The translations under genes and the position numbers were made by a program. 64,000 bases of DNA. Origin: Ophioderma brevispina. Lineage: Eukaryota > Echinodermata > Ophiuroidea > Amphilepidida > Ophiodermatidae. The stretch spans positions 62,001 to 126,000 of the forward strand of contig JAMKCH010007089.1 in the NCBI GenBank assembly GCA_023653785.1, read 5' to 3'. Positions 22,451 through 34,074 of this stretch are shown here, in pieces; the stretch's first letter is position 1, and each line of letters begins with the position of its first letter. Below the pieces are notes generated by a model. It searched no databases. It was not told the DNA's origin and was given only the letters and a program-made list of their open reading frames with translations.

Positions 22451-22868
22451 GGAAGATTGTTACGATGTTGTGTAAGCGCTTTCCAGCTATTTAAAACTGA
22501 GGAATATGGCCACCGATTTAAGTGTTTTGTAATAAAAAAATGTCAGAAAAAAATTAATATCTTACCGACAATTTAGATCCATTAGAAAAAATATTTTCAA
22601 GAAGATATGCTCCTTTCTCAGGGTGTAGCACGTAAACTTGTTCATAGATAATCTGACCTGAACTCGATATGTTCAGTGAACTATCTATAGGCCTTGTTCA
22701 TATGGTCATTTTTCTGACATTTTTTACACTAACATAATCTGAAAAAATGAAAGAAATTGCTTAAAAAGGAAGCAGATAAGAATGGTTTTGTACACTTTAC
22801 CATTTTCTTCCCTTCCAATGGAAGTTCACACGTAAACCATTTTGTGAATTGGCGTACCGGGCAGTCGA

Positions 22869-22930
22869 TCCAGAGGGAGGCAAAATCAAAGTCGTCCCGC
22901 CAGAGGGGGCCAAATTCGTAAGTCGTCCCG
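22869..22930 (+). repeat. 31-bp tandem pair inside an imperfect inverted repeat
   Basis: Two adjacent units, CCAGAGGGAGGCAAAATC..AGTCGTCCCG and CCAGAGGGGGCCAAATTCG..AGTCGTCCCG, lie between GGCGTACCGGG (22854) and CCCGGTGATACGCC (to 22940). This may be a very small MITE; no TSD is evident. Confidence 0.55.
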
Positions 22931-25721
22931 GTGATACGCCTCCAATATGAACTTATTTTATTTTATTTCTGTCTATTATTAGGCTTTTCACACTGAGCCG
23001 GTGATTCGATCGAATTTGCGATCGACGCCGTTCGTTTTTTTGAAGACCAGGGGGCCGATTTCACTAAAGTCTAAAATCCATCGACAAATGGCGATTTATT
23101 TTTTTTTTGTCCCTCCAAAGGCCGGAATGATCGCAACTTTGCGATCGATTACGTAAACGATTTCACTAAAAATTGAGATGAATTTGTGCATCCCAAATCG
23201 TGAATTAGCGAGGAATTATTGGGTGTGGACAGAGCATCCGCCAAATGGTCAAATCCATCGCAAAAGCTGTATTAAATTTACGATCGTTGTAACTCACATG
23301 ACATCATTTCGCGCCAAATTGTGTTTTATTTTGATTGCAAACTTCGATGCATCGTATCACGTCAAATTTCGGGGGCTAATTATTGTTTTTTGCATTTATT
23401 ATGGCAGCTCAAATACTTTTTTTGTGCCATGCAACATGCCTGCAGAGGGCGCGTGTATTCAGAGATCGCCTAAATCCCTTAGATTCGTACAGTGATTAAA
23501 AGGATGCACAAATATTATCGCTTTACTCGCGGAAGGTAATTATGCATGTTATGGACTTGCTGACACCTGTTGGCAAACAAAACCCAATTAGGAGCAACGC
23601 AATAGACCCTAGGGTGCAAGTTTTTTGTCGCCTCTGAGATACTTTGGCTAATGGGGATTTCTCAGTAGAACATGTGCCAACCAGGAGGTGAGTGAATCAG
23701 TGTTGTCGGATCATTAAAAGGGTAGGCCGCTGATTGTCAGCTTTCATCCAAAATATAGTATATAGGCTATATTTTACAGTCGGGCAGCTATTGTCATAAT
23801 AGATACATCGTAAAAGTGATGCATTTGGAAGCTGGGTGGCTTGGGTAGGCTACTCAGATTAGGCAAGGCGCGTCTATGTGGTACCATGTTGCAATGTGAT
23901 CATTATTCATGTCATGTAAAGCACCCCTGGAGCTCACGAGCTCTCAGTATTAGCGCCACCATTTATATTTAAAAGTCATGCCAAGGGGGGGGGGGTATTG
24001 GGCGGGGGTAGGACATGCCAAAACCTAACAGCAAATTCAAAACCGGGCATCAAACTTCCGGGTGCTAGTCTGTTTCAAGGACTTAACGGTAGGAGGGGGG
24101 GCGCATTGCGCATATCGAACGGGTTACACACAGACTTGACTAAAAGGACTAGGCTGGCACGGAATATTTAAATCTAATGACTGTTATTTGAAATATTTAA
24201 CACTATTTTGCAGCGGGTGTTAATCCACTAACCCACACGGATTTTGAAGTCCATATTGTTTCTTATTTATCACGATATTTACTAGATCTTTGAATAAAGT
24301 TTTAAGAGATGATTTTTTAATGTCACTGAGACCAAGACTGCCAAGGAACCCAAAGCCACGTAGCAGTTCCCCAAAGGTACCGTGTGGAATCCCCAATGCC
24401 AAAATCGAGCGGATCGTGTCTTACCCCCCTGCCAATGCCGAGCTCTTATACCTGCAATGCCAGGGCCAATGCATTGGGGATAGAACATGCCAACTTTACG
24501 CAAACAGGATATTGGGACTCAATTATGTTTTCATTACATTACTCATGAATTACTAAGGATCTTTTGAACGAATGTTTAAAAGACACTATAGTGATTTGAA
24601 AACTATTTGAAATTTGCAAGAAATAGCTTCAAAGTGAAGGATAAGCTGTAGAATTTTCTCATAAGTTACCTTGTCCAGCTGTAGGAATGGACAGCAAAGG
24701 AAGAAAAACGGCCAGTGTGTCCAAGATACCATTCTCATTAAATTCGGTTGTAGTAAGTGTCCGTATCGACAGTAATGACTAAAATCTCCGATTTGTACTT
24801 ATTAGATTGCTTTGGTCTTTCATTTGCAGGGTATGTTAGGATACCTGTACTTGTTGCATACATGCAAAAATCAGATTTTTGATGATTTTCGATTTGCGTG
24901 ATTTAGCAATCACTGATATGTCTTTAAAAAGGCGATTCTTGCAATGTCACTGGGACCGATGCTGCCGTAGAAAAAACGTAGAAAAATACAGTAAAATTTC
25001 ATAAATGAATTTTGGAAATCACCAAGGCCACATTCGAGGCAATCATGTCCGATCCCCTGCTATGCACTGGATCATAGCAAGTTTAAATTATGCCGCGTTA
25101 TTAACTATCCCTCGGTCACAAGCGGAAGCCTTTTAGCCACATTATTAATATCTATAGAACTAATATAAAAAATTATAGGCCTATATTTATGGTTTATACC
25201 AGTATTAATAGGCTCGTATTCGGCCTACTTTCGGGGAGCTAAGCTGTTAGTACCTCTGAGCACTGATAGGCCTAGTGATGTATCATTTATGATACACCTA
25301 CGGGTTTTCATAGATTTTGAAAATTCTGCAAAATAGTCGATGTAACCTCTAGAGATGTATTTTTTCAGGCCCCTCTTAAAGTCGAGAAAAAAGAAATTAA
25401 AAATTATAAAAATAGAAATAGAACAAAAGAATAAATAATAATATAGGGCCCGGGGACTATACCTACGTCCAGTAGTGGAAATGTGACTATCATTGGATCT
25501 TTTAAAAGAATAGTCCTTTTTACACCTACAGGGTGAATAACATGATAAAAATGTAGAAGTTCTTTAAAACGAATGGTCGAAAGTTACGTTATTTTGGTTA
25601 AGTGGTTTATAAGCGATTGATATTTAAATTGGTTTAAAAGCTTGATGATTGTTTAGATATCTGATAGTTGTGTTTTTGGGACTGAGGTTTTTATGCATTA
25701 TGAATTCATAGTAGGCTAAGG

Positions 25722-25940
25722 TAAGAGAAGATACCAGTAGCTTCCAACAATGCATTGTCCTTCCATTGGCAGTTTTGACAAGTGGTCATGTGAATCGTAG
25801 AGAGAAACACTCTTAAAATGAAAGTTTGTGATTCCAGTACGTCAATTTAGCCATGTTTCAGCACTAACGATTCACATCAGTACTGTTACAAGAACCTCCA
25901 TTGGAAGCAATGCATTGTGGAGAGCTACTGAATCTTCTTT
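25722..25940 (+). mobile_element. 219-bp MITE with 8-bp TSD (family copy 2)
   Basis: The flanking direct repeat GGCTAAGG is exact at 25714-25721 and 25941-25948. The ends (AAGAGAAGATACCAGTAG and CTACTGAATCTTCTTT) and interior (AACAATGCATTG, CCATTGG, CAATTTAGCCATGTTTCA, CAATGCATTGTGG) match copy 1 at 6799-7020. It is non-coding. The different 8-bp TSDs show two independent insertions. Confidence 0.87.
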
Positions 25941-26620
25941 GGCTAAGGTGACTTAAACGAACTTTGATCGAATCATCAGTGATTTTAAGGATTGATTGTC
26001 AACAACTGATTTAAGTGCATGGCTGATTTTGATTGATTGAACCAGTGGATCAAATTAATTTAAAGTGCAACGAGATATTTCAAGTCGGTCTATATTTTTC
26101 TGTGATATGTAGTGATTCATATTAGATTAGACACATAAGAGCTAACTCTATCAAGCTCATCAGGGGAGACTTGTTTAGAAACTTACACGCGAAATGAGTC
26201 GAAAAGGACAGAGCCCTTTCGAAGCGTAGAGTGTACAAATGCTCATTCAACATGGTACCATAGGCATTGTGCTATAATTTGTCCGTTACGACAGAAAATA
26301 CAAAATTTGTGCAAAATTTCTTATGCAGACCGACCGAATTTGCACGTAAGATTGGAAACACATGGATACTAATGTTAACAGTTCAGTTGAATATGTAAAT
26401 ATCAAGTTTTTGAGTAAGGGAAGCGGGGGGGACGAGGTGTGTGGATCACGAAAATGCCCCCTGTAATTGGTGCTGAGAAATATCATATTCAGCCCACACC
26501 AAACCAAACAGTACATACTTAAAAGAAAAGGCCTGCTAACATGTGGTTTTAATTTTCCTGGTGAGATGATGAAATGATTTAGATTGTGTAAAAACTGAAA
26601 AAGATGGGAGTGCCCCTTTA

Positions 26621-26693
26621 GTCCCAATAATTGGGACTTCACATTACGTTTCTTTAACAGTTTGCCTTTAACAGTCTATAGGTGAAGTCCCAA
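26621..26693. other. Nested hairpin element with mutually exclusive stems
   Basis: GTCCCAAT-A-ATTGGGAC (26621-26637) is a perfect palindrome. Its right half is also the start of TTGGGACTTCAC (26631-26642), which pairs perfectly with GTGAAGTCCCAA at 26682-26693 across a 39-nt loop containing CTTTAACAG twice. The two stems cannot form at once. It may be a transposon terminus; no function is assigned. Confidence 0.6.
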
Positions 26694-29479
26694 AACACTA
26701 TGTGTAACAGCTAGGACTTTTTTGGGCAGCCTCCAAATTTCGACCACTGATAGAATTTTCACCTCCATTTCATACATCTTACCTGATCCACTTCAAAATC
26801 TTTAGCAGTGCTTTCGCTAAACACTCTACCACCTTTAGCACTTGAAATGCTTTCGGTAAGCATCTGGCATACAAAACACGGGATCTAGTCACCGGTCAAA
26901 AATCTTACTGTATTGAAATTTCTGAAACAATTTCACTTCCTAAAAAGAGTTGACGAAAATATTTACGACTATCCTGTTGTGCTAACACTAAGGAATTACT
27001 TTCCAAGGTGGAATCGGTCAATATTCATTCGTGAAAATTATTGAAGAATGTGAGACAAAATTTGTCATATCAGTTACACACAATTTTGGCATGACTCCTC
27101 CTTTGATTAAGTAATGGACAATATTATGTACATCTGGAGTCATGCCTGCAGCATGATAGGAGGCCCCCACCCAGCGTCGATTTAGCACGTGCACGCTATG
27201 CATATTTCTGGCGAATGTAACTTTCCACTATGCATTAGCGATAGCATGATTAGGTTCTTTTTAGTAGTTTGATGAAACAAGTTTTGGCATAACATCATGG
27301 GGCTTAAAACCTGCATAACATGACTATCTAAAAATAAATAAGGGCCACAAGAATGAATAAGTTTTAGATTTGCTCCGGACATTTCAAAAGGGAATTGAGG
27401 CTTTATTTCATTATGCCATTTCCATTATGACATTTTTATTGGTTGACTTGCGAGTTCACGGGTTTCCAGCCGAGACTGACAGATCAATCGCCATTAAAGA
27501 AATGTGTCATGTTCAAGACTGCATGCATGTAGTCTATGTTATTGTGTAAATGACCCTTTCCAGCGTTTTGGGATGATTAACACTGATTTTTTGTTGCTGA
27601 AGAGCATTTTTTATTCAAAATAATGCATTTTTAGAAATATGAAAAATTTTTCGGCGCGGCCAGGTTTGGAGAATGAGGGGGTGGGGCGGACGCAAATCTA
27701 AAACTTTCATTCCCATGGGCATTAATGATCACACCTGTATTATAAATTGTTTTCTTGCCTAAAGACATACCATTTTTCAATTATTGGGTCATATTTCAAA
27801 AATTTTCGACCATCCCTATCCCCAATTCAAAACCATTCATGACGGCATGCCATGGCCCAGGGTAGTACGTACAATTCATTTCATACATAAATGCAGCTGG
27901 CTAGGCTACAGCAGTGGCGGAATTTATCGTCAAAAAGCAACGCAATGTCCCGCTTTAGTGCGATTAGGGGGTTGTCTGAGCCTGAGGGGCCCCGAAGAAA
28001 TATTTTTTGAGGGGGGGCCTGTCAGCAGCTCTGACTGGGCCCACATGCTGACGCTTAATTTCCTTAAATCCAGTCATGCTACACACGCTTTTTGTTTATA
28101 CTAGCATCTAAAAAATCTAAACTTGTGAAAAATGTAACAGACCAAACATAGTCGCCAACCCTGGCACCATTCTAAGAAGCAAGATGAACTCATTCTAGCA
28201 TGCTAGGCCTAGAGGCCTGGTCAATGCCTGGCCAGATGTGGATGCCCGGCCTTTGAGGCTTGATGGTCGCTCGGTAATGACTAATGGTAAATTGGTAACA
28301 CTAACTGCTAATGTAAGAAACACAACCGTTGCAAATGGCTCTAGAGACTAGTAACAGACTGAATGCCATGTTGCTGTTCAAATCCATTGTTGCTCCCTCC
28401 GCATCAACGTCTTGAGTAGCTCTGTGTTTAATTCGAAAAAAAAAATCTACCGCTCACAGCACTGGGACTGGGTGCCGCATGAGCGAGCATGAATCAATGA
28501 TGAGTGATGGCATGACCGGGCCCGGCATTGTTGATCGTACCCTAAAACCCTAACATGATATCGACACATTAAAGACGGACACTGGGACAGCCTTATTCTA
28601 GCTTCAACATGACATCACACAACTACATGTTCTTCATATCAACTAGTGTCCTTTACTTTTTTTTTCATTGTTTCCCTCTACAGCTTGCGACCTCTCCCTT
28701 CTCGCTGGGCGCAAACACTTGATGTTTGAGCCACAGTGCTAAAAATAACTCCGATTACATCATAACTTTGGCTAAACTTTGCGATGGGCTCGTTCCAATA
28801 TTAAATTTACTTTTTGTCGTCGCTAATTTGGAGACATGGCCTTATTGAATGCAAAATTGAACGCAAACAATTTTAGCGATGATCTAGTCGAGGATTTTTA
28901 GTTGGCGAGTATTTAGCGACGAACGCTAAATTCTTGTTAGTGAAATCGGCCCCTGTGCAGGCGTTTTCTGAATACTATATGTGAGACGCGCATGCCCATA
29001 GGTCGTAGTTTCGATGTAAAAGTTTTCCAAAAGAAAGGATTTAATGAGGTGCTGCTCTCACGAATACTTCTTTTTGAGCATTTACGGCAGTTGTTGTAAT
29101 TGATTTTCAATTGCTAAGGGTACATGGCACATCTTTTAAATGATATGACTTGTCACCCTGGTTTGTTTCCGCACAAATTGTGAGTTTTCCGTTCATGAAA
29201 GTGAACGGACTGAGTAAGGAAATTCAACATGGCGGAAGATCGTGCGTAAGTGCCATTTTATTGGATATTGGTGTGGCGTTTATTTTGACGAAAGCACACA
29301 AGCGAGAATGTGTCAAGTTTGCGAGTATTATAATGAATTTGGTGGTTGATTTGAAGTCTACAGAGAACTGACGGATCGCAAAGTCATCGACACACCGGGC
29401 TCAGTGTGAAAAGCCTTATATTTAAGCTGGGTAGATCATTCAGTGTTCAGCCACTGCTTTCCAATGATGGCCATGATTC

Positions 29480-29668
29480 CAGGACGGCTTGGGACGTCAG
29501 GGGGTTTTCACCCTACTCTTTAGTCTGAACTGGGCGGGGCGATTTCTATACAGCGTGATTCTCCATGTATTGGGACCGACGGCTTTAACGTCCCCATCCG
29601 AATGACTAGGTATTCTCATGGTTCGTTTGCCCGCCAACTCCAATGAACCACGGGGAGAGCGGAATTCC
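29480..29668 (-). mobile_element. SINE fragment, same family as 59000-59473
   Basis: On the minus strand this parallels the body of the full SINE: GAATTCCGCTCTCC, TGGTTCATTGGAGTTGG, GGACGTTAAAGCCGTCGGTC, AGAGTAGGGTG-AAACCCC and CTGACGTCCCAA. The tRNA-like head is absent, so it is 5'-truncated. The conserved GGACGTTAA..CCG..GGTCCC core resembles cores shared by widespread animal SINEs (from memory). Confidence 0.8.
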
Positions 29669-30694
29669 AGTTTTTAATAATCAATACTTTGGGTACAAGT
29701 GTTTTAAATTCATAATCATAATTAATAATAAGCACTGATTATCACTGAATTCACTGAATCTGATTTTGGCAATTTACTCTTGTGAAGCAGTTTCAGAAAG
29801 TGACGATAGGGAATCACATCGAAAAACAAACAAAACGGCGAATCTAATTTTCCTCTGTTTGTCTGGTCTATTCACAGTAATTTTTTCAACAACCTCATTC
29901 TTACTGTGTTGGTAAATATGACTATTAAAGTCAATGGGTCAACTATTCATTTCCTGATTGAGTATATACGTGAAAGCAACCACTCCACTCCCATATTGAA
30001 TGGAACTTCAAGCATTCAGGTAAAAAATAACAACATGGCAAAAGGTAAAAAGTCCGGAGTGTTTTCACAAAATATTTTACGAAAATTCCAACCTATATTG
30101 ATTAATTATTTTCTAAAATGTCTTTTCATATTTATTGCAGGCATAAAAAAGAAAAACTGATGATTCGTCGTCAGTGGGGTGTCGGCCTTAGCGGGTGGGC
30201 CGCGAATTTTCAGTTTTGAACCATTAAATTCCAGGTCGGAGCAATAGACAATCACGCAAATTGGCGTAAGCCTTATTGTTTGTTTGAGAAGTAATAATTT
30301 TTTCTGTATATAGTACGACCTGCTCTAAATTCGACGGGCGTTGGTGGTCTGTTTTTGGTGGCACGTGGCTGGCCGTTTCAATGAAAAGTACAAAATTGGT
30401 CGAGGGCATCACAAAACTTGTCATTTCTTCTTTCTCAAACCAAATAGGCCCTGAACTGAAATCAGGTCTATCCCTCTAGTTCCGCGCGTAGCGCGGAAAT
30501 TTTGGAAATTCATGGGTTACAACGTCTAAAGTCAATGTCCGTCCCCGGATCTCCATTTTTTTTTTTGGTAAAAAGGCGGGTTGATTAGGCCTTATACAAC
30601 AAATGCATGATGGGGGGGGGGGACATTTGATATTGTGTCCCCCATCCCCAAAAACGTTGGGGGGGGGGCGAGGGGAACATTCCGGATTGACGCC
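29669..30694. other. Non-coding stretch
   Basis: This is mostly AT-rich sequence with no supported gene. It contains TTCCGCGCGTAGCGCGGAA (30480-30498), a perfect 19-bp interrupted palindrome related to the GAAGC/GCGCGG repeats at 21.8-22.3 kb, and G-runs at about 30611-30621 and 30660-30668. Confidence 0.5.
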
Positions 30695-30916
30695 ATGGGA
30701 GTGACCAGGACAATGTGCCAGCTCAGGCGTATGTTCCGGGACGCGTTTACAGAGGTGGAAAAGGAAATGGATATAGAACCACTCCCTCCGCTCGAGAAGA
30801 GACCGGTAGTACTTGTGATAACGGAAATATCCGATCACAGTGAGTCATCGCATATGGTTAGTGATCAGGATGATAGTGATCATGATGATCGCCAATTTAT
30901 TACAAACCGTACTTGA
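30695..30916 (+). CDS. Uncharacterised protein-like ORF or exon, 73 aa
   Basis: The ATG at 30695 sits in GACGCCATGGGA, a near-ideal eukaryotic start context. The product begins MGVTRTMCQLRRMFRDAF and continues with charged FTEVEKEMDIEPLPPLEKRP, a hydrophobic VVLVITEIS and an acidic tail rich in D, S and H. The composition is unlike the low-complexity ORFs elsewhere. A GTGAGT at about 30839-30844 (CACA/GTGAGT) could be a splice donor, in which case the acidic tail is intronic. I recognise no family. It could be the first exon of a gene, a gene fragment carried by a mobile element, or chance. A second protein-like ORF lies about 330 bp downstream on the same strand. Confidence 0.3.
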   Translation: MGVTRTMCQLRRMFRDAFTEVEKEMDIEPLPPLEKRPVVLVITEISDHSESSHMVSDQDDSDHDDRQFITNRT

Positions 30917-31245
30917 AGAACGCCACAAAGATCGGCACTTTTGCTCCCAAGTAGCCGATCCCGACTTACCTAAGCTGTGCATGCGGTGTTTGGTGCTCAC
31001 TGCCGTTTTCGAGAGTCTACAATGTAAGAGTACCACATGAACGTCTGTGGAAGCCCTTCAAAATAGTCGACTAATGCAACGTTAGACTTTGTCTCCCCAT
31101 ATTGCACCATTATTTTAACGTATCTACTTTTGGCGCAATAACCTAATAAGTTGAAGGCGCCACTCGACATAACCAACCAACCAACAAACCAACACCGCCC
31201 TGATGATCTTATATAAATACATACACCAGGGTCAGAGGGTCGTGA

Positions 31246-31437
31246 GCGAAAGTTCGTATAACAATCGCAGATGAGCCAGTGCCCTGGTACAACCCATACA
31301 TTGCTCGATTTGTTGTCGCACAGGCAGATGGAGGAGGAGGAGGAGCGATCACTTATTTCTACGATTTTCACAAACATTTTCATGAAGATCCACGCCAAAG
31401 GCAGATGGTTCAGAGCGTCGAAGCCTTATCCCATATA
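31246..31437 (+). CDS. Uncharacterised protein-like ORF or exon without ATG, 63 aa
   Basis: The open frame reads through EPVPWYNPYIARFVVAQAD, a GGGGG stretch, then AITYFYDFHKHFHEDPRQRQ and MVQSVEALSHI before TAA. The aromatic and charged composition looks coding, and the frame lacks an initiator, as an internal exon would. A 133-codon antisense ORF (30997-31398, minus) overlaps it and is the alternative reading. The relation to 30695-30916 is inferred from proximity only. Confidence 0.25.
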
Positions 31438-33009
31438 TAATGCTAATCTTAGTTTTCTTAATTGCCTCAAAGTTGCATTTAAAACACAGTTAGGGGAACC
31501 CCTTAAATAGCCACATACAATCACGATTGCACATCGTTTGTAGACAAATATGTTTGCCCTGGATGAATATAACTTAAGACCCATCGGTAGCATAGCACAA
31601 ATACACCGTCTCAGGCGTGCCTCGTCCTGAGTTTTACAATAAGGAAAAACCGTATAAGTTAATTATCCCTAAAATATTTTTTTTAATTCTTGGCCCCAGA
31701 GACTTCATATTTGGATATGTTTGACACTTGTGACGCACCTCGCAACTAGACGATTGCAAAACAGAAAAACCCCAGGTTCAGCTCATTTGCATAATTCACG
31801 GATTTGGATTTTTTTTTACGTGTTTTTTTATCCCGGGGTGCTCCTGCACTCAATTACACAGCATAGGGTAAAATAATATTGTATTATGGGGGGGGGGGGG
31901 GTGGGCACAAGGGGATTATTTTATTTTTTGGGGGGAGGATTTTTTTGAGGGACGGTCAAAATATCAAAAAATTCGATTATTACTAAATGGTGGCCAAATC
32001 ACGAATTTTATTTTCCAACCATTCTTCATATTTCAGCAAGGGGGTAGGGGAAAAATGGTGGCCAAAGGCCTCCCATGCCCCCTGGCGCGCCACTGGGTAT
32101 TACACGAATTTCATATTAAGGTTCCAATACGTTGGCAGCTCCCGATTCTTTGCCCTCGTGGCATGAATGCTGGGAAGATTCCGAGCTGCCCTGTATTAGT
32201 TTTCAGGGTACCGGTTCAAATTTTCAGCATGTTAAGTGGGCTCTAATTATTTTCCCGCTGCAAAGGATTCTAGCTAATTGTTAGGCTAAGTAATATTTTT
32301 TATTCATTGTTAGAGAGGCTCTTGATGAGATGCGCAGTGCGCTTGCCTTAGAAAATTGTCGACGACTTTATATTACCCGGAATCCATTGCCGTGTGCGGT
32401 AAATAGTTTCCAGCGGTTCAAACATAATCCACGTTTGGTAAACTGCACTGGGGAGATGCCCACGTGTTGTAAAATTGCCCCCAAAACGTGTAAGTCCTTT
32501 GTGGCATCTGCACACTTCAAGTACTCATCACATTTGAACTGAATTTGCTTCACCTGTATATTATGGGAGTGTTTGCGAATGTGAGAAAGAGAAGAGAGAA
32601 ATGAATAATAGATGAAAGGAAGTGAGATCCAAAAATGAGAGAATATCGACGAACTGTATCTATTAACGCGATTGTACTCTTAAGTTCCCCTGCCTTTTTG
32701 TGCAATTGACCTAGGGTGGACATACAGAACCATCATTGAGCCACTTAAGCCTGCTTGGTCGTAATAAGGCGGGATGAGAAAATCATCAATCCTAGACGGA
32801 ATAAAGCATCAGTCCCATTATGAATTGAGAATACTAGGTATTCCTTATTACAACCGAACATATTGAGTTTTTGCCTAGGCCTTTGGCATACACTACATGG
32901 GAGAGGTTCATACCTTTAGCTATATGCACAAAACCAAGGAAAGAAGTATTTGGTTAAATCGCTCATTGTACTGAAAAACAAACTCAGTGATGCTAAATGT
33001 GATGCTGAA
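31438..33009. other. Non-coding stretch with G-runs
   Basis: This holds a 14-G run near 31889-31902. A CTGGCGCGCCACTG at 32082-32095 resembles the right end of a CAGTGG-type hAT element, but no left partner or TSD was seen. Short ORFs near 32055-32553 show no motif. Confidence 0.45.
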
Positions 33010-33290
33010 TGATTCTAAATGTGACTTTTTTTACTGAAAGATTTCATTGTGGTAGTACTAAGGACATTTTAGAACACTTAAAAGGTCTTTTGAATTGCCT
33101 GATCTTGCCAATGATTTCCTTACTTTCTTTGTTGAAAATGTTGAAAGGATTAGGTACTATGTGCTTGTCAGTGCTGGAGTTATTTGCCAAATGTCCCAAC
33201 AAGACCTGCACTATGGCACTCTTCCCTCTTAACTCAGCAATTAGAACGACCTTGAAATTTTATTCCCAGGATCTTATAAAACTTTGTAAT
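33010..33290 (+). pseudogene. CR1-like non-LTR fragment (copy II, pre-RT part)
   Basis: The text CTTGCCAATGATTTCCT, TACTTTCTTTG, GTTGAAAGGATTAGGTAC and TCCCAACAAGACCTGCACTA corresponds to 2540-2330 of copy I read on the minus strand (LANDFLTFF, a VE.IRY segment and the NK.CTM linker). The frame is broken. About 970 bp of unrelated DNA separates it from the RT part of the same copy at 34260. Confidence 0.75.
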
Positions 33291-33900
33291 CAGGCATAAT
33301 GTCCTCACACCTTTTATTTGAGGTAAATAGGACATTCCGTTCAAATTTTAGGCTCGATTTAAGCAAGCAAGTCTCGCACGTTTGATGCATTTTGTATTCA
33401 TTTGTATGTAAAAAGTGCCCACCCTGTAATTTTTAAGCAAATATATTTTTTTTATTATTATTATCACACATTACAAGCTTTTCAAAATTAATTTATTAAA
33501 ACATTCAATAGATTTATTATGCATCAAACCAACTCGAAATTTTCAGCTCGGCAGCATTTCTTTTGTATTTCTTTATTATCACTCACCCAGTGATATTTAA
33601 GACGATTATTTTCAAAAAATAATTTAACCTATTAGATCATCCCCTATTTGCACCAAAATGCACTCAAAAATGTAATAATTTATATTTTAAAATAAATGAA
33701 CAATTCTTTCTAAGTTTTGGGCCGAATTAATAATTTATGAAACGGGGAACGAACGTAACTAAAAATGATAGGTCGTATCAACATGAAATTTGGCACAGAT
33801 ATTAAGCATTCGAAGGGCTGTGAAACCATGAAACTGGATTTTTAAATTAGGGCTTCAATTTTGAATCATGACATAAAGTTTCTTAGTTGGTTAGCTCCTG

Positions 33901-33914
33901 GTTGCCATGGCAAC
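33901..33914. promoter_or_regulatory. X-box-like palindrome (RFX consensus)
   Basis: GTTGCCATGGCAAC is a perfect 14-bp palindrome that fits the consensus bound by RFX transcription factors. No promoter or ciliary gene is recognisable nearby, and the surrounding sequence looks repetitive, so function is unproven. Confidence 0.3.
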
Positions 33915-34060
33915 CATACCAAAAATCCGGCTTCATGGTTTTCTGCGCACTATACCTATTACACATGTACCTTCTCCCCAAGTCAAGTATGGTGTAAATG
34001 CAAGTTACCGGTAAGCAGTTACGTTTCTTCCCGTGTTTAGCAAATCAGAGGCCCTGTTCA

Positions 34061-34074
34061 GTTACCATGGCAAC
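34061..34074. promoter_or_regulatory. Second X-box-like site
   Basis: GTTACCATGGCAAC differs by one base from the perfect palindrome 160 bp upstream. A related ATACCATGGCAAC lies at 50094-50106. The recurrence suggests a motif carried by repeats. Confidence 0.28.

Larger units (their letters stand above)
23048..28955. mobile_element. Nested 5.9-kb segment bounded by CAGGGGCCGATTTCACTAA inverted repeats
   Basis: CAGGGGGCCGATTTCACTAA at 23048 is matched by the inverted TTAGTGAAATCGGCCCCTG ending at 28955. A second GATTTCACTAAAAATTG occurs at 23159. No convincing TSD was found next to these ends. No transposase was recognised. The interior holds a MITE (25722-25940), a hairpin (26621-26693) and an 11-bp inverted repeat ATCCCCAATGC/GCATTGGGGAT (24391/24471), otherwise unremarkable AT-rich DNA with a few ORFs under 120 codons. 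It could be one large element, or two copies of a smaller one flanking unrelated DNA. Confidence 0.6.
22982..29415. mobile_element. TIR element with TTA TSD (PIF/Harbinger-like ends), split by a nested insertion
   Basis: The left terminus GGCTTTTCACACTGAGCC (22982) is perfectly inverted at the right end (29398-29415), and similarity continues about 25 bp inward (GGTG..TCGAT, TTTGCGATC). A TTA trinucleotide flanks both ends (22979-22981 and 29416-29418). A 3-bp TTA/TAA duplication with a G-rich TIR is the pattern of PIF/Harbinger elements. The right 460 bp includes CAACATGGCGGAAGATCG near 29227 and an ORF ending near 29371, possibly the decayed start of a transposase (weak inference). Most of the 6.4 kb is occupied by the nested structure at 23048-28955, so the original element was probably about 0.5 kb plus lost parts. 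Confidence 0.75.

Noticed and set aside
28660..28690. Possible splice acceptor (polypyrimidine tract then CTCTACAG)
   Set aside because: No open frame follows that could be a convincing exon.
32082..32095. Right terminus of a hAT-like element (CTGGCGCGCCACTG)
   Set aside because: No matching left end or target duplication within several hundred bases.
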